In this document: positions 54,667 through 64,000 of the stretch, one piece after another
How positions within the stretch are numbered: position 1 is the stretch's first letter
Layout of the letters: every line of letters begins with the position of its first letter
From: Streptomyces sp. SLBN-31
Lineage (GTDB): Bacteria; Actinomycetota; Actinomycetes; Streptomycetales; Streptomycetaceae
Direction: 5' to 3'
Length of the DNA: 64,000 nt
NCBI RefSeq assembly: GCF_006715395.1
Contig: NZ_VFNC01000002.1
Location: forward strand, 1,860,001-1,924,000
Notes under the pieces: model-generated
What the model was told of the DNA's origin: nothing
Databases searched by the model: none
What the model saw: only the letters and a program-made list of their open reading frames with translations
Translations under genes and position numbers: made by a program

Positions 54667-55440
54667 ATGGCACGGAACATCCAGTCGCTCGAACGGGCGG
54701 CCGCGATGCTGCGGCTGCTCGCGGGCGGCGAGCGGCGGCTCGGCCTCTCGGACATCGCCTCGTCGCTGAGTCTCGCCAAGGGCACCGCCCACGGCATTCT
54801 GCGCACCCTCCAGCAGGAGGGTTTCGTCGAGCAGGACGAGGCCTCCGGGCGTTACCAGCTGGGGGCGGAGCTGCTGCGTCTGGGCACCACCTATCTGGAC
54901 GTCCACGAGCTGCGCGCGCGTGCCCTGGTGTGGACGGACGACCTGGCCCGCTCCAGCGGGGAGAGCGTGTACCTCGGCGTGCTGCACCAGCAGGGGGTGC
55001 TCATCGTGCACCACGTCTTCCGGCCCGACGACAGCCGGCAGGTGCTGGAGATCGGCGCCATGCAGCCACTGCACTCCACGGCCCTGGGCAAGGTGCTGTC
55101 GGCCTACGACCCGGTCGCGCACAGCGAGGCGATGGAGGCCGACCGCAAGCCCTTCACCGACCGCACGGTGTGCGAGGCGGAGGACTTCGAGCACATCCTC
55201 GACATCACGCGCGCGCGTGGGTACGCCGCCGACGTCGAGGAGACCTGGGAGGGCGTGGCGTCCGTCGCCGCGCCGATCCACGACCGGCGGCGGATGCCGG
55301 TGGGCGCGGTCGGCATCACCGGCGCCGTGGAACGGCTGTGCCGGGCCGAGGACAGGGACGCGCTGCGGCCCGAGCTGATCGCGGCCGTGCGGGACTGCGC
55401 CCGTGCGGTGTCGCGGGATCTGGGTGCCGGGCGGTTCTGA
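54667..55440 (+). CDS. gylR: Glycerol operon regulator GylR (IclR family)
   Basis: A 257-residue IclR-family regulator. Winged HTH at about 5-65 (NIQSLERAAAMLRLLAGGER, AKGTAHGILRTLQQEGFVEQ) and an IclR effector domain (about 80-250: GESVYLGVLHQQGVLIVHHV, SVAAPIHDRRRMPVGAVGIT). GylR represses gylCAB and its own gene in S. coelicolor and is relieved by glycerol-3-phosphate. The ATG at 54667 with GGAGG upstream gives the known length; the earlier ATG-less frame is rejected. It lies directly upstream of glpF-glpK-glpD, with matching sites before both. Confidence 0.94.
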   Translation: MARNIQSLERAAAMLRLLAGGERRLGLSDIASSLSLAKGTAHGILRTLQQEGFVEQDEASGRYQLGAELLRLGTTYLDVHELRARALVWTDDLARSSGESVYLGVLHQQGVLIVHHVFRPDDSRQVLEIGAMQPLHSTALGKVLSAYDPVAHSEAMEADRKPFTDRTVCEAEDFEHILDITRARGYAADVEETWEGVASVAAPIHDRRRMPVGAVGITGAVERLCRAEDRDALRPELIAAVRDCARAVSRDLGAGRF

Positions 55441-55443
55441 GCA

Positions 55444-55482
55444 AGCGGTACGAGGAAGCGGTACGACGAAGCCGTACGAGGA
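55444..55482 (+). repeat. Three tandem 13-bp repeats after gylR
   Basis: AGCGGTACGAGGA, AGCGGTACGACGA and AGCCGTACGAGGA follow one another directly, 3 bp after the gylR stop. The last overlaps the start of the terminator-like hairpin. Confidence 0.75.
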
Positions 55483-55511
55483 CCGGGATGCGAGTGGCGC
55501 GTCCCGGTCCT
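55479..55511 (+). terminator. Hairpin after gylR
   Basis: The arms AGGACCGGGA and TCCCGGTCCT form a perfect 10-bp stem with a 13-nt loop. It lies 38 bp after the gylR stop and would separate gylR from the glpFKD transcript. Confidence 0.65.
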
Positions 55512-55831
55512 ACCCGTACCCTGACACAACGGACGTACCGCCTGGCCGGTACGCAGGGTGCTTGTTACTCCGCCGTACGCACCTGACCAGCAAGATCGAC
55601 GACGCACGGCAATCAGTAACGATCGTGTTTTCGACAACGGAACTCTTGACGCACACGTGACGCCGAGGCGAGACTCCCGTCCATCGGTCGGCATTGTCGA
55701 ACACCTACCGGCAATACGCGTTAGAGTGTGACAACGCCAAGGGCCGACACCGCTCTCACCCCCGAGGGCAGCTCGAACCTCCGGAGGGACCCGGGGTTCG
55801 GTCCCCTGGACGAAGGACAAAGGAGTCGCGG
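55512..55831 (+). promoter_or_regulatory. Promoter and leader region of glpF-glpK-glpD
   Basis: A 320-bp non-coding stretch. It has a TTGACG hexamer at 55646-55651 that may be a -35 element; no clear -10 stands out, as is usual here. A GylR-type operator lies at 55687-55704, and a partial version GTGTTTTCGACAACGG at 55627-55642. The glpF ribosome-binding site AAAGGAG closes it. Confidence 0.55.
55687..55704. promoter_or_regulatory. Putative GylR operator upstream of glpF
   Basis: GTCGGCATTGTCGAACAC matches the reverse complement of the site before gylR at 16 of 18 positions. The core is the same inverted repeat TCGRCAWTGYCGA. It is 127 bp before the glpF start. Confidence 0.7.
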
Positions 55832-56626
55832 GTGTCCAGCTCCGACATCTTCATCGGCGAGACCATCGGTACCGCCATACTCATCCTGCTCGGCGGCGGC
55901 GTCTGCGCGGCCGTCACGCTGAAGGCCTCCAAGGCGCGCAACGCCGGCTGGCTCGCCATCACCTTCGGGTGGGGCTTCGCCGTGCTGACGGCCGTCTACA
56001 CATCGGCGCCGCTGTCCGGCGCCCACCTCAACCCGGCCGTGACGCTCGCGCTCGCCATCAAGGACGGCGACTGGAGCAACGTTCCGGTCTACTGGGCCGG
56101 CCAGCTGCTGGGCGCCGCGATCGGCGCGACCCTGGTGTGGGTCGCCTACTACGGGCAGTTCCACGCGCACCTCACCGACAAGGAGATCGTCGGCGGCCCG
56201 GGTGCGCAGGCCACAACGGCCAAGGCCGTGGAGGCGCAGGAGAAGGGCGCGGGCCCGGTCCTCGGCGTCTTCTCCACCGGTCCGGAGATCCGTGTCGTCT
56301 GGCAGAACCTCGCCACGGAGATCATCGGCACCATCGTGCTGGTCCTGGCCGTGCTCACGCAGGGCCTCAACGACAAGGGCAACGGTCTGGGCACCCTGGG
56401 TGCGCTGATCACCGCGCTCGTCGTCGTCTCGATCGGTCTCTCCCTCGGCGGCCCGACGGGCTACGCGATCAACCCGGCCCGTGACCTGGGTCCGCGCATC
56501 GTGCACGCCCTCCTGCCCCTGCCCAACAAGGGCGGCTCCGACTGGGGGTACGCCTGGATCCCGGTGGTCGGTCCGCTGATCGGCGGCGCGATCGCTGCAG
56601 GCATCTACAACGTCGCTTTCGCTTAA
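55832..56626 (+). CDS. glpF: Glycerol facilitator GlpF
   Basis: A 264-residue aquaglyceroporin of six membrane helices. The first NPA box is [14 protein letters not shown]; the second is [14 protein letters not shown]. The Asp following the second NPA box is typical of glycerol facilitators rather than water channels. It lets glycerol diffuse in. The GTG at 55832 follows AAAGGAG with six bases between; the longer open frame contains the operator and is not coding. First gene of glpF-glpK-glpD (gylCAB). Confidence 0.95.
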   Translation: MSSSDIFIGETIGTAILILLGGGVCAAVTLKASKARNAGWLAITFGWGFAVLTAVYTSAPLSGAHLNPAVTLALAIKDGDWSNVPVYWAGQLLGAAIGATLVWVAYYGQFHAHLTDKEIVGGPGAQATTAKAVEAQEKGAGPVLGVFSTGPEIRVVWQNLATEIIGTIVLVLAVLTQGLNDKGNGLGTLGALITALVVVSIGLSLGGPTGYAINPARDLGPRIVHALLPLPNKGGSDWGYAWIPVVGPLIGGAIAAGIYNVAFA

Positions 56627-56674
56627 AGCACCGGTAGAACGACCCCTTAACTCACGGAAACCCAGGAGCACACA

Positions 56675-58213
<1,539 letters not shown>

Positions 58214-58259
58214 CGAGCACCCCGCAAGCTCGCGGCTCAATGAGGAGTAAGAACCCGAA

Positions 58260-59876
58260 ATGACCAGTCAGACCACCCTGCAGTCCGTGCCTGCCCTCGG
58301 TACGCACCCGGCCTCCGGCTCCAACCCGAGCCGCGCCGAGACCCGGGAGCAGCTCTCCAAGGCGTCGTACGACCTTCTCGTGATCGGCGGCGGCATCCTG
58401 GGCATCTCCACCGCCTGGCACGCCGCGCAGTCCGGCCTCAGGGTGGCTCTGGTCGACGCCGGCGACTTCGCCGGCGCCACCTCTTCCGCCTCCTCCAAGC
58501 TGCTCCACGGCGGTCTGCGCTACCTGCAGACCGGCGCGGTGAAGCTGGTGGCGGAGAACCACTTCGAGCGCCGTGCGGTCTCCCGCCAGGTGGCTCCTCA
58601 CCTGGCGAACCCGCTCACGTTCTACCTCCCCGTGTACAAGGGCGGGCCGCACGGCGCCGCGAAGCTCGGGGCGGGCGTCTTCGCCTACTCCGCGCTCTCC
58701 GCGTTCGGTGACGGCGTCGGTCACCTGCTGTCGCCCGCGCGGGCCGCGCAGGACGTGCCGGAGCTGCGCACCGACAACCTCAAGGCCGTGGCCGTCTACG
58801 GCGACGACCAGATGAACGACGCGCGTATGGCGCTGATGACGGTCCGCGCGGCCGTCGAGGCGGGCGCCGTCGTCCTCAACCACGCCGAGGTGACCGGACT
58901 CCGGTTCACCCGGGGCCGCGTGACGGGCGCGGACCTGAAGGACCGTACGACGGGCGACGAGTTCGGCGTGAACGCCCGTCTGGTGCTGAACGCGACCGGC
59001 CCGTGGGTCGACCACCTGCGCAGGATGGAGGACCCCGATGCGGCGCCGTCGATCCGTCTGTCGAAGGGCGCGCATCTGGTCCTGAAGCGGACGTCTCCGT
59101 GGAAGGCCGCGCTGGCGACCCCCATCGACAAGTACCGCATCACCTTCGCCCTCCCCTGGGAGGACATGCTGCTGCTCGGCACGACCGACGAGGAGTTCGA
59201 GGGCGACCCCGCGGACGTCGCGGTCACCGAGAAGGACATAGCACAGATCTTGGACGAGGCCGCGTTCTCGGTCCGGGACCAGCAGCTGTCCCGTGACCTG
59301 ATCACGTACTCGTTCGCGGGTCTGCGGGTGCTGCCGGGCGGCCCCGGCGACACGGCCAAGGCCAAGCGCGAGACGGTCGTCACCGAGGGCCGGGGCGGGA
59401 TGCTGTCCGTCGCGGGCGGCAAGTGGACGACCTTCCGGCACATCGGCCGTACGGTCATGCAGAAGCTGGAGGCGCTGCCGGGCGCTCCGCTCGGTGACGA
59501 CTTCGAGCCGATCGCCTCCCTGCCCAGGAAGCTGCCGCTGCCCGGTGTCGCCAACCCGCGCGCCGTCGCGCACCGGCTGCTGGTGGACAACCCGGCGCCG
59601 GGTCCGCGCATGGCCGCCGACACCGCCAAGCACCTGGCCACGCACTACGGTTCGCTGGCGTTCGACATCGCGCGGCTGGCGAACGAGAACCCGGAGCTGG
59701 GCCGGCGGGTCCACCCGGACGCCCCGGAGATCTGGGCGCAGGTCGTCTACGCCCGGGACAACGAGTGGGCCGAGACGCCCGACGACGTGCTGCGCCGCCG
59801 TACGACGCTGACGATCCGGGGCCTGGCCACGGACGACGTCCGCGCCAAGGTGCAGGACCTGCTCGACAAGAAGTGA
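58260..59876 (+). CDS. glpD: Glycerol-3-phosphate dehydrogenase GlpD
   Basis: A 538-residue FAD enzyme that oxidises glycerol-3-phosphate to dihydroxyacetone phosphate and passes electrons to the quinone pool. The dinucleotide-binding N-terminus is LLVIGGGILGISTAWHAAQS at about residue 38, followed by the FAD signature SSKLLHGGLRYLQTGAVKLV and the GGKWTTFRHIGRTVMQ segment. Membrane-associated but without transmembrane helices. ATG start with GAGGAGT upstream. Last gene of the glycerol operon; a very strong hairpin follows. Confidence 0.95.
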   Translation: MTSQTTLQSVPALGTHPASGSNPSRAETREQLSKASYDLLVIGGGILGISTAWHAAQSGLRVALVDAGDFAGATSSASSKLLHGGLRYLQTGAVKLVAENHFERRAVSRQVAPHLANPLTFYLPVYKGGPHGAAKLGAGVFAYSALSAFGDGVGHLLSPARAAQDVPELRTDNLKAVAVYGDDQMNDARMALMTVRAAVEAGAVVLNHAEVTGLRFTRGRVTGADLKDRTTGDEFGVNARLVLNATGPWVDHLRRMEDPDAAPSIRLSKGAHLVLKRTSPWKAALATPIDKYRITFALPWEDMLLLGTTDEEFEGDPADVAVTEKDIAQILDEAAFSVRDQQLSRDLITYSFAGLRVLPGGPGDTAKAKRETVVTEGRGGMLSVAGGKWTTFRHIGRTVMQKLEALPGAPLGDDFEPIASLPRKLPLPGVANPRAVAHRLLVDNPAPGPRMAADTAKHLATHYGSLAFDIARLANENPELGRRVHPDAPEIWAQVVYARDNEWAETPDDVLRRRTTLTIRGLATDDVRAKVQDLLDKK

Positions 59877-59950
59877 CCGACCACCGGCCCCCTCCCGACC
59901 GGGGGCCGGCACGGGCGGGAACGGCCCCTCTCCCCTGGGGTGCCGGCTCC

Positions 59951-59994
59951 CGCGAGAGGGGCGGCTCCCTGCCGACGGAGCCGCCCCTCTCGCG
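59951..59994 (+). terminator. Terminator of the glycerol operon
   Basis: An 18-bp perfect stem (left arm CGCGAGAGGGGCGGCTCC, right arm its exact complement) with an 8-nt loop, 75 bp after glpD. It is the longest perfect hairpin found in the window. Confidence 0.88.
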
Positions 59995-60125
59995 TTCGGC
60001 CGGGCGCCTCGGAGCACTGATCGCCGACCTGGAGGCGGGCACCCGGGCAGGCACATAATGAGGCTCAGACATCCGAGGTCTCGGCACGGTGCGGCGACAG
60101 GGATGAGGCGACAGGGAGGCCGGTC

Positions 60126-60797
60126 ATGGCAGTCACCGACGAGGCGATCGAGAAGATCAAGGGCATGATCGTCTCCGGCGCGCTGCGGCCGGGCGACCGG
60201 CTGCCCAAGGAGAGCGAACTCGCCTCCGAGCTGGGCCTGTCCCGCAACTCCCTGCGCGAGGCCGTCCGCGCCCTGTCGCTGATCCGGATCCTGGACGTGC
60301 GGCAGGGCGACGGCACCTATGTGACGAGCCTGGACCCGCAACTGCTGCTGGAGGCGCTGAGCTTCGTCGTGGACTTCCACCGCGACGACACCGTCCTGGA
60401 GTTCCTGGCGGTGCGCCGCATCCTGGAGCCGGCCGCGACCGCGATGGCGGCCTCCCGAATCAGCGAACAGCAACTGGACGCGCTCTCGGCCCAGTTGGAA
60501 AAGCTCGGGGACGCCCCGTCGGTGGAGGAACTGGTCGCCTGCGACCTCGACTTCCACCGGGGCATCGTGCAGAGCTCGGGCAACTCGGTGCTGTGCTCGC
60601 TGCTGGACGGTCTGTCGGGACCCACCACCCGGGCCCGGATCTGGCGCGGCCTGACCCAGGAGGACGCCGTCAGCCGCACCCTGCGCGAGCACCGGGCGAT
60701 CCTGTCGGCCCTGCGGGACCGGGACGCGGAGGCGGCGCGCTCCTGGGCGACGGTGCACATCGCGAGCGTGGAGCAGTGGCTGCGGTCGTCGCTGTGA
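60126..60797 (+). CDS. FadR/GntR-family regulator (FCD domain)
   Basis: A 223-residue GntR-family regulator of the FadR subgroup. Winged HTH at about 8-70 (IKGMIVSGALRPGDRLPKES, ELASELGLSRNSLREAVRAL, QGDGTYVTSL). The FCD effector domain (about 85-215) has helices with the metal- or ligand-binding pattern DLDFHRGIVQSSGN and LREHRAILSALRDRD. The ATG at 60126 has GGGAGG six bases upstream. It stands between the glycerol operon and parJ with gaps of 249 and 166 bp, so it is a separate unit. Its ligand and targets are unknown. Confidence 0.9.
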   Translation: MAVTDEAIEKIKGMIVSGALRPGDRLPKESELASELGLSRNSLREAVRALSLIRILDVRQGDGTYVTSLDPQLLLEALSFVVDFHRDDTVLEFLAVRRILEPAATAMAASRISEQQLDALSAQLEKLGDAPSVEELVACDLDFHRGIVQSSGNSVLCSLLDGLSGPTTRARIWRGLTQEDAVSRTLREHRAILSALRDRDAEAARSWATVHIASVEQWLRSSL

Positions 60798-60963
60798 GGG
60801 GCCTGTCCCCGAGCGGTGGCCCGGGGTGGCGATCTTGGGTGTCCGGGGGGTCCTTACGGGGCAGTGATCCGTTCACTCCCCCGTGCAAGGGGGCTGCGGG
60901 CGCCCCCGCGGAACGCCGTAAGGTTGGTGGGTCAAGCGAGGGCACGTCGGAAGGAGGCACTGG

Positions 60964-61869
60964 GTGATCGAGCTCGAGGGGGTTCCCGAGCTGATCGACC
61001 CGGTCATGGTGGCCGCGTTCGAGGGCTGGAACGATGCCGGCGACGCCGCCTCCACCGCGGTCGCACATCTGGACAGGGAGTGGAAGGGCGAGGTGTTCGC
61101 GGCGCTCGACGCCGAGGACTACTACGACTTCCAGGTGAACCGCCCCACGGTGTGGATGGACGCGGGAGTGCGCAAGATCACGTGGCCGACGACAAGGTTG
61201 TCCGTCGTCCGCGTCGGCGGCGAGAAGCCGCGTGACCTCGTGCTCGTGCGAGGCATCGAACCGTCCATGCGGTGGCGTTCGTTCTGCAACGAGTTGCTGG
61301 GCTTCGCGCACGAGCTGGGCGTGGAGCTGGTCGTCGTCCTCGGCGCCCTGCTCGGCGACACCCCGCACACCCGGCCGGTCCCGATCAGCGGAACGACGTC
61401 CGACCCCGACCTGGCCCAGCGGATGGATCTGGAGGAGACCAAGTACGAGGGCCCCACGGGCATCGTCGGCGTCCTCCAGGAGGCCTGCACGCACGCGGGT
61501 GTGCCGGCGGTCAGCCTGTGGGCGGCCGTGCCGCACTACGTGTCGCAGCCGCCGAACCCGAAGGCGACGCTGGCGCTGCTGAACCGGCTGGAGGACCTGA
61601 TCGACGTGCGCATCCCGCTGGGCGAGCTGCCCGAGGACGCGCGCGCCTGGCAGGTGGGCGTGGACCAGCTGGCCGCGGAGGACAGCGAGGTCGCCGAGTA
61701 CGTGCAGACGCTGGAGGAGGCCCGGGACACCGCGGAGCTGCCGGAGGCGTCCGGGGAGGCGATCGCCCGCGAGTTCGAGCGGTATCTGCGGCGCCGGGAC
61801 GGCCATACGAAACCCCCGACGACTCCCCCGAAACCGGGCGGGGAGGACGACGATTCCTCCGAGGAGTGA
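60964..61869 (+). CDS. parJ: PAC2-family protein, ParJ-like
   Basis: A 301-residue member of the PAC2 (proteasome assembly chaperone 2-like) family. Characteristic segments are LIDPVMVAAFEGWNDAGDAA, LVLVRGIEPSMRWRSFCNEL, and GALLGDTPHTRPVPISGTTS. The C-terminal tail is charged and Pro-rich. By family and recalled position after the glycerol operon it corresponds to ParJ (SCO1662), which affects ParA polymerisation and chromosome segregation in sporulating Streptomyces. A role in proteasome assembly, as for eukaryotic PAC2, is not shown. GTG start with GGAGG upstream. A 15-bp-stem terminator follows. Confidence 0.88.
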   Translation: MIELEGVPELIDPVMVAAFEGWNDAGDAASTAVAHLDREWKGEVFAALDAEDYYDFQVNRPTVWMDAGVRKITWPTTRLSVVRVGGEKPRDLVLVRGIEPSMRWRSFCNELLGFAHELGVELVVVLGALLGDTPHTRPVPISGTTSDPDLAQRMDLEETKYEGPTGIVGVLQEACTHAGVPAVSLWAAVPHYVSQPPNPKATLALLNRLEDLIDVRIPLGELPEDARAWQVGVDQLAAEDSEVAEYVQTLEEARDTAELPEASGEAIAREFERYLRRRDGHTKPPTTPPKPGGEDDDSSEE

Positions 61870-61872
61870 GTG

Positions 61873-61905
61873 AGAGGGGCGGTGCGCCGGGCGCACCGCC
61901 CCTCT
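61873..61905 (+). terminator. Terminator of parJ
   Basis: The arms AGAGGGGCGGTGCGC and GCGCACCGCCCCTCT form a perfect 15-bp stem with a 3-nt loop, 3 bp after the parJ stop and followed by TTGTGT. Confidence 0.88.
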
Positions 61906-62103
61906 TGTGTCCCCGGACTCCGGCGACGGTCCGTGACCTTTGGCCGGATTGAGGCGTGACCTCTGTTTCCGGACGGATTGCACACGTTACCCAATTCAAC
62001 TTGTTTCAAACGGAGTTGGTGAAAACGCTCTGGACGCCTCGCCGTCGGAGTGCTTGGTTGTGCAGCGAAGGCGCACCCGCGCGGACCGAAGGGAGCGGCA
62101 GCG

Positions 62104-63828
62104 ATGAGCGACCAGGTACAGCCGGGGCAGGGGCCGGGAGCCTCCGGGCCGGGCCCCGACGGAGCGGGATTCACCTATCACGGAGCCGAGCAGGAACTGA
62201 TCGTCGTCGCACGCCCGGAGGCCCGGCTGCGCGCGCGGCCCGAGGGCGTCCGCTCGGCGGCCGGCGCCGACGTCTCCGCGCTGGAGATGTTCCTCGGCGA
62301 CGAACAGCTCACGCTGGAGCCGCTGTTCGGCGGCGAGGAGCGGCTGCAACAGTCCTCCGCCCCGCCGGGCGGGCAGAACGTGCCCGACCTGGCCCTGTTC
62401 TACCGGGTGCGCGGCGGGGAGAGCCGCGCCCAGGAGCTGCGCTCACGGATCGCGGCGCTGCCGGGGATCGACACGGCGTACGTGAAGCCGGGCGCCGTGC
62501 CCGCCACCGTCGCCGGTGACAGCGGCCGGTTGAAGGAAGGCACCCCGGCCACCCCGGACTTCAGCGGCCGGCAGGGCTATCTGCGCCCTGCCCCCGAGGG
62601 GATAGACGCCCACTGGGCCTGGCAGCGTCCCGGTGGGACCGGTCAGGGGGTGACGGTCGTCGACGTCGAGGGCGCCTGGCAGTTGGGTCATGAGGACCTG
62701 GCCGCCAAGCTGGCCGGCGTCGTGGTCGGCAGTCCCCTGACCGACCTCGCGTGGCGCAACCACGGCACCGCGGTGATCGGTGTGATCGGCGGCGACCGGG
62801 GCGAGTTCGGGGTGAACGGCATCGCGCCGGACGCGGTGACCGCGGCCGCCTCCTTCCAGGGCATCGGTACGGCGGCGGCGATCCACGCGGCGGCCGACCG
62901 GCTCGGCCCCGGTGACGTCGTACTGGTCGAACTCCACCGCCCCGGGCCGCGGTTCGAGTGCGCCGAGCGCGACGACCAGCGCGGCTACATCGCGATCGAG
63001 TGGTGGCCGGACGACTTCGCGGCCATCCGGTACGCCACCGCCAGGGGCGTCATCGTGGTCGAGGCCGCGGGCAACGGCGCCGAATCGCTCGACGACGCGG
63101 TCTACGAGCGCCGCCCGGACGGCTTCCCCGAGTGGTGGCGCAACCCGTTCAACTCCTCCAACCCGTCCTCCGGCGCCGTCCTCGTCGGCGCGGGCGCCCC
63201 GCCGCCCGGCACGCACGGCCGCGACCACGGCCCGGACCGCTCACGGCTGGCGTTCTCCAACTACGGCGCCCGGCTGGACGCCCAGGGCTGGGGGCGCGAG
63301 GTCACGACCACCGGCGGCTCCTGGGACCGGCCCGGCGATCTGCAGGGCGGTCCCGAGGAGATCGCCTGGTACACGGACACGTTCTCCGGGACCTCCTCCG
63401 CCTCCCCGGTGGTGGTCGGCGCGCTGGCCGCGCTGCAGGGCATGCTCAAGGCGGCCGGCCAGCCCCCGATGTCCCCGGAGCGCGCCCGGCTGGTGCTGCG
63501 GACCACCGGCTCCGAGCAGCAGGACGCGCCGGGCCGCCCCGCCTCCCAGCGGATCGGCAGCCGGCCCGACATCAAGGCGGCCGTCACCCACCTGCTGCCG
63601 CACGCGATCGGCTCGGGCCGGGCCGAGCGGTACTGGGACGAGCTGCTGCCCTACCCCCGTGAACTCCCGCCCAGGCTGCGCCTGTTCGTGGCCGGCGCCT
63701 GGCGCAACCTCAATCGTCCGTCCCCCGAGATCCGCCAGGCGGTGCACGCCGCGTTCGCGGGGGGACGGCCCGACGTCCGGGTGTGGTTCTCGGACGACGA
63801 GATCGTCGGCCTGGTGGTCGCCGGCTGA
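62104..63828 (+). CDS. Subtilisin-family (S8) serine peptidase without a signal peptide
   Basis: A 574-residue protein. An N-terminal region of about 160 residues (ELIVVARPEARLRARPEGVR, DLALFYRVRGGESRAQELRS) precedes a subtilase domain with Asp187 (VVDVEGAW), His220 (RNHGTAVIGVI) and Ser431 (FSGTSSASPVVVGALAAL), all present. A C-terminal region of about 80 residues follows. No signal peptide or membrane segment is seen, so the enzyme appears to act in the cytosol, unusual for subtilases. The ATG at 62104 follows GGGAG. The N-terminal part may be a propeptide or a regulatory domain. A Gln-rich gene starts 46 bp downstream, probably in the same operon. Confidence 0.85.
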   Translation: MSDQVQPGQGPGASGPGPDGAGFTYHGAEQELIVVARPEARLRARPEGVRSAAGADVSALEMFLGDEQLTLEPLFGGEERLQQSSAPPGGQNVPDLALFYRVRGGESRAQELRSRIAALPGIDTAYVKPGAVPATVAGDSGRLKEGTPATPDFSGRQGYLRPAPEGIDAHWAWQRPGGTGQGVTVVDVEGAWQLGHEDLAAKLAGVVVGSPLTDLAWRNHGTAVIGVIGGDRGEFGVNGIAPDAVTAAASFQGIGTAAAIHAAADRLGPGDVVLVELHRPGPRFECAERDDQRGYIAIEWWPDDFAAIRYATARGVIVVEAAGNGAESLDDAVYERRPDGFPEWWRNPFNSSNPSSGAVLVGAGAPPPGTHGRDHGPDRSRLAFSNYGARLDAQGWGREVTTTGGSWDRPGDLQGGPEEIAWYTDTFSGTSSASPVVVGALAALQGMLKAAGQPPMSPERARLVLRTTGSEQQDAPGRPASQRIGSRPDIKAAVTHLLPHAIGSGRAERYWDELLPYPRELPPRLRLFVAGAWRNLNRPSPEIRQAVHAAFAGGRPDVRVWFSDDEIVGLVVAG

Positions 63829-63874
63829 CGGTCCGGCAAGGCAAGGCCTCACATCAAGGGAAGGTGACATCCGT

Positions 63875-64000
63875 ATGAGCATCACCCCGCAGATGGGCCA
63901 CATGGGACAGCAGGGCCGGCACGGCCAGGCGTTCCCCAGCACCTCGCCCTACGAGCAGCAGGAGTACGGGCAACAGCAGCAGGAGTACGGGCAGCAGCAG
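63875..64000 (+). CDS. Gln-rich repeat protein, 5' part only
   Basis: The first 42 codons of a gene that runs out of the window. It begins MSITPQMGHMGQQGRHGQAF and goes over to Gln/Tyr/Glu/Gly repeats (QQEYGQQQ twice), encoded by direct DNA repeats CAGCAGGAGTACGGGCA. The ATG has GGAAGG upstream. It follows the S8 peptidase gene by 46 bp on the same strand and may be its substrate or partner; nothing in the sequence proves it. No family recognised. Confidence 0.7.
   Translation, partial: MSITPQMGHMGQQGRHGQAFPSTSPYEQQEYGQQQQEYGQQQ

Noticed and set aside
50850..55586. Plus-strand open frame of 1578 codons opposite metH
   Set aside because: The longest open frame in the window, but antisense to a complete metH; it changes into the gylR region in a wrong frame.

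Overview
The window is a very GC-rich actinobacterial chromosome segment, almost certainly from a Streptomyces. Evidence for this is the conservon genes, the Pup-proteasome locus in Streptomyces order, gylR-glpFKD, metH and a parJ-type PAC2 gene. From memory, the gene order (conservon 9/rar, helicase-tat-paf, prcBA-pup-dop-arc, trmI, metH, gylCAB, parJ) matches the S. coelicolor SCO1630-SCO1662 neighbourhood. The helY-tatC-tatA-pafC-pafB-pafA order is also shared with mycobacteria. No rRNA, tRNA, CRISPR array, transposase or integrase was recognised.

Layout. 1-2161: start of a conservon on the minus strand (cvnA, cvnB, partial cvnC). 2442-9908: a TetR repressor facing a four-gene operon for urea/guanidine nitrogen (two DUF1989 proteins, a biotin carboxylase annotated as urea carboxylase, allophanate hydrolase), with a perfect inverted-repeat operator between them. 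10037-21140: a group of regulator, transport and small stress-type genes: a large LuxR/MalT-like ATPase regulator, an MFS exporter, small membrane proteins, DUF2252, HdeD-like, SHOCT and DUF7144 proteins, a lipid-kinase-like protein and a DUF6325-like protein. Five intergenic sites in this stretch share a 17-bp interrupted palindrome, TCRCCY-N5-GGGTGA, and mark it as a probable uncharacterised regulon. A degenerate array of about 18 units of 24-31 bp occupies 14461-14950. The 2.4-21.2 kb block looks inserted between otherwise conserved neighbours.

21271-40107: the proteasome supergroup, mostly minus strand. It holds helicase helY, tatC, tatA, pafC/pafB, two FKBP isomerases, pafA, an MFS/LacI pair, prcA, prcB, an endonuclease VII-like HNH protein overlapping prcB, pup (ending GGE), dop and the ATPase arc. 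Strong hairpins split it into units: arc alone; dop-pup-HNH-prcB-prcA; MFS-pafA-FKBPs; pafB-pafC and followers; tatA-tatC; helY. Tagging (PafA), untagging (Dop), unfolding (Arc) and degradation (PrcBA) are all encoded here, with PafBC, the damage-response activator.

40351-50651: ferredoxin, secreted protein, trmI, a site-2 protease with CBS domains facing a RecB-type Fe-S nuclease, a NarL-type response regulator, two orphan oligopeptide-type binding lipoproteins and a HAD phosphatase. 50859-54380: metH. 54667-59876: gylR-glpF-glpK-glpD for glycerol use, with matching GylR-type operators before gylR and glpF. 60126-64000: a GntR regulator, parJ, a cytosolic-looking subtilisin-family protein and the start of a Gln-rich repeat protein cut by the window end.
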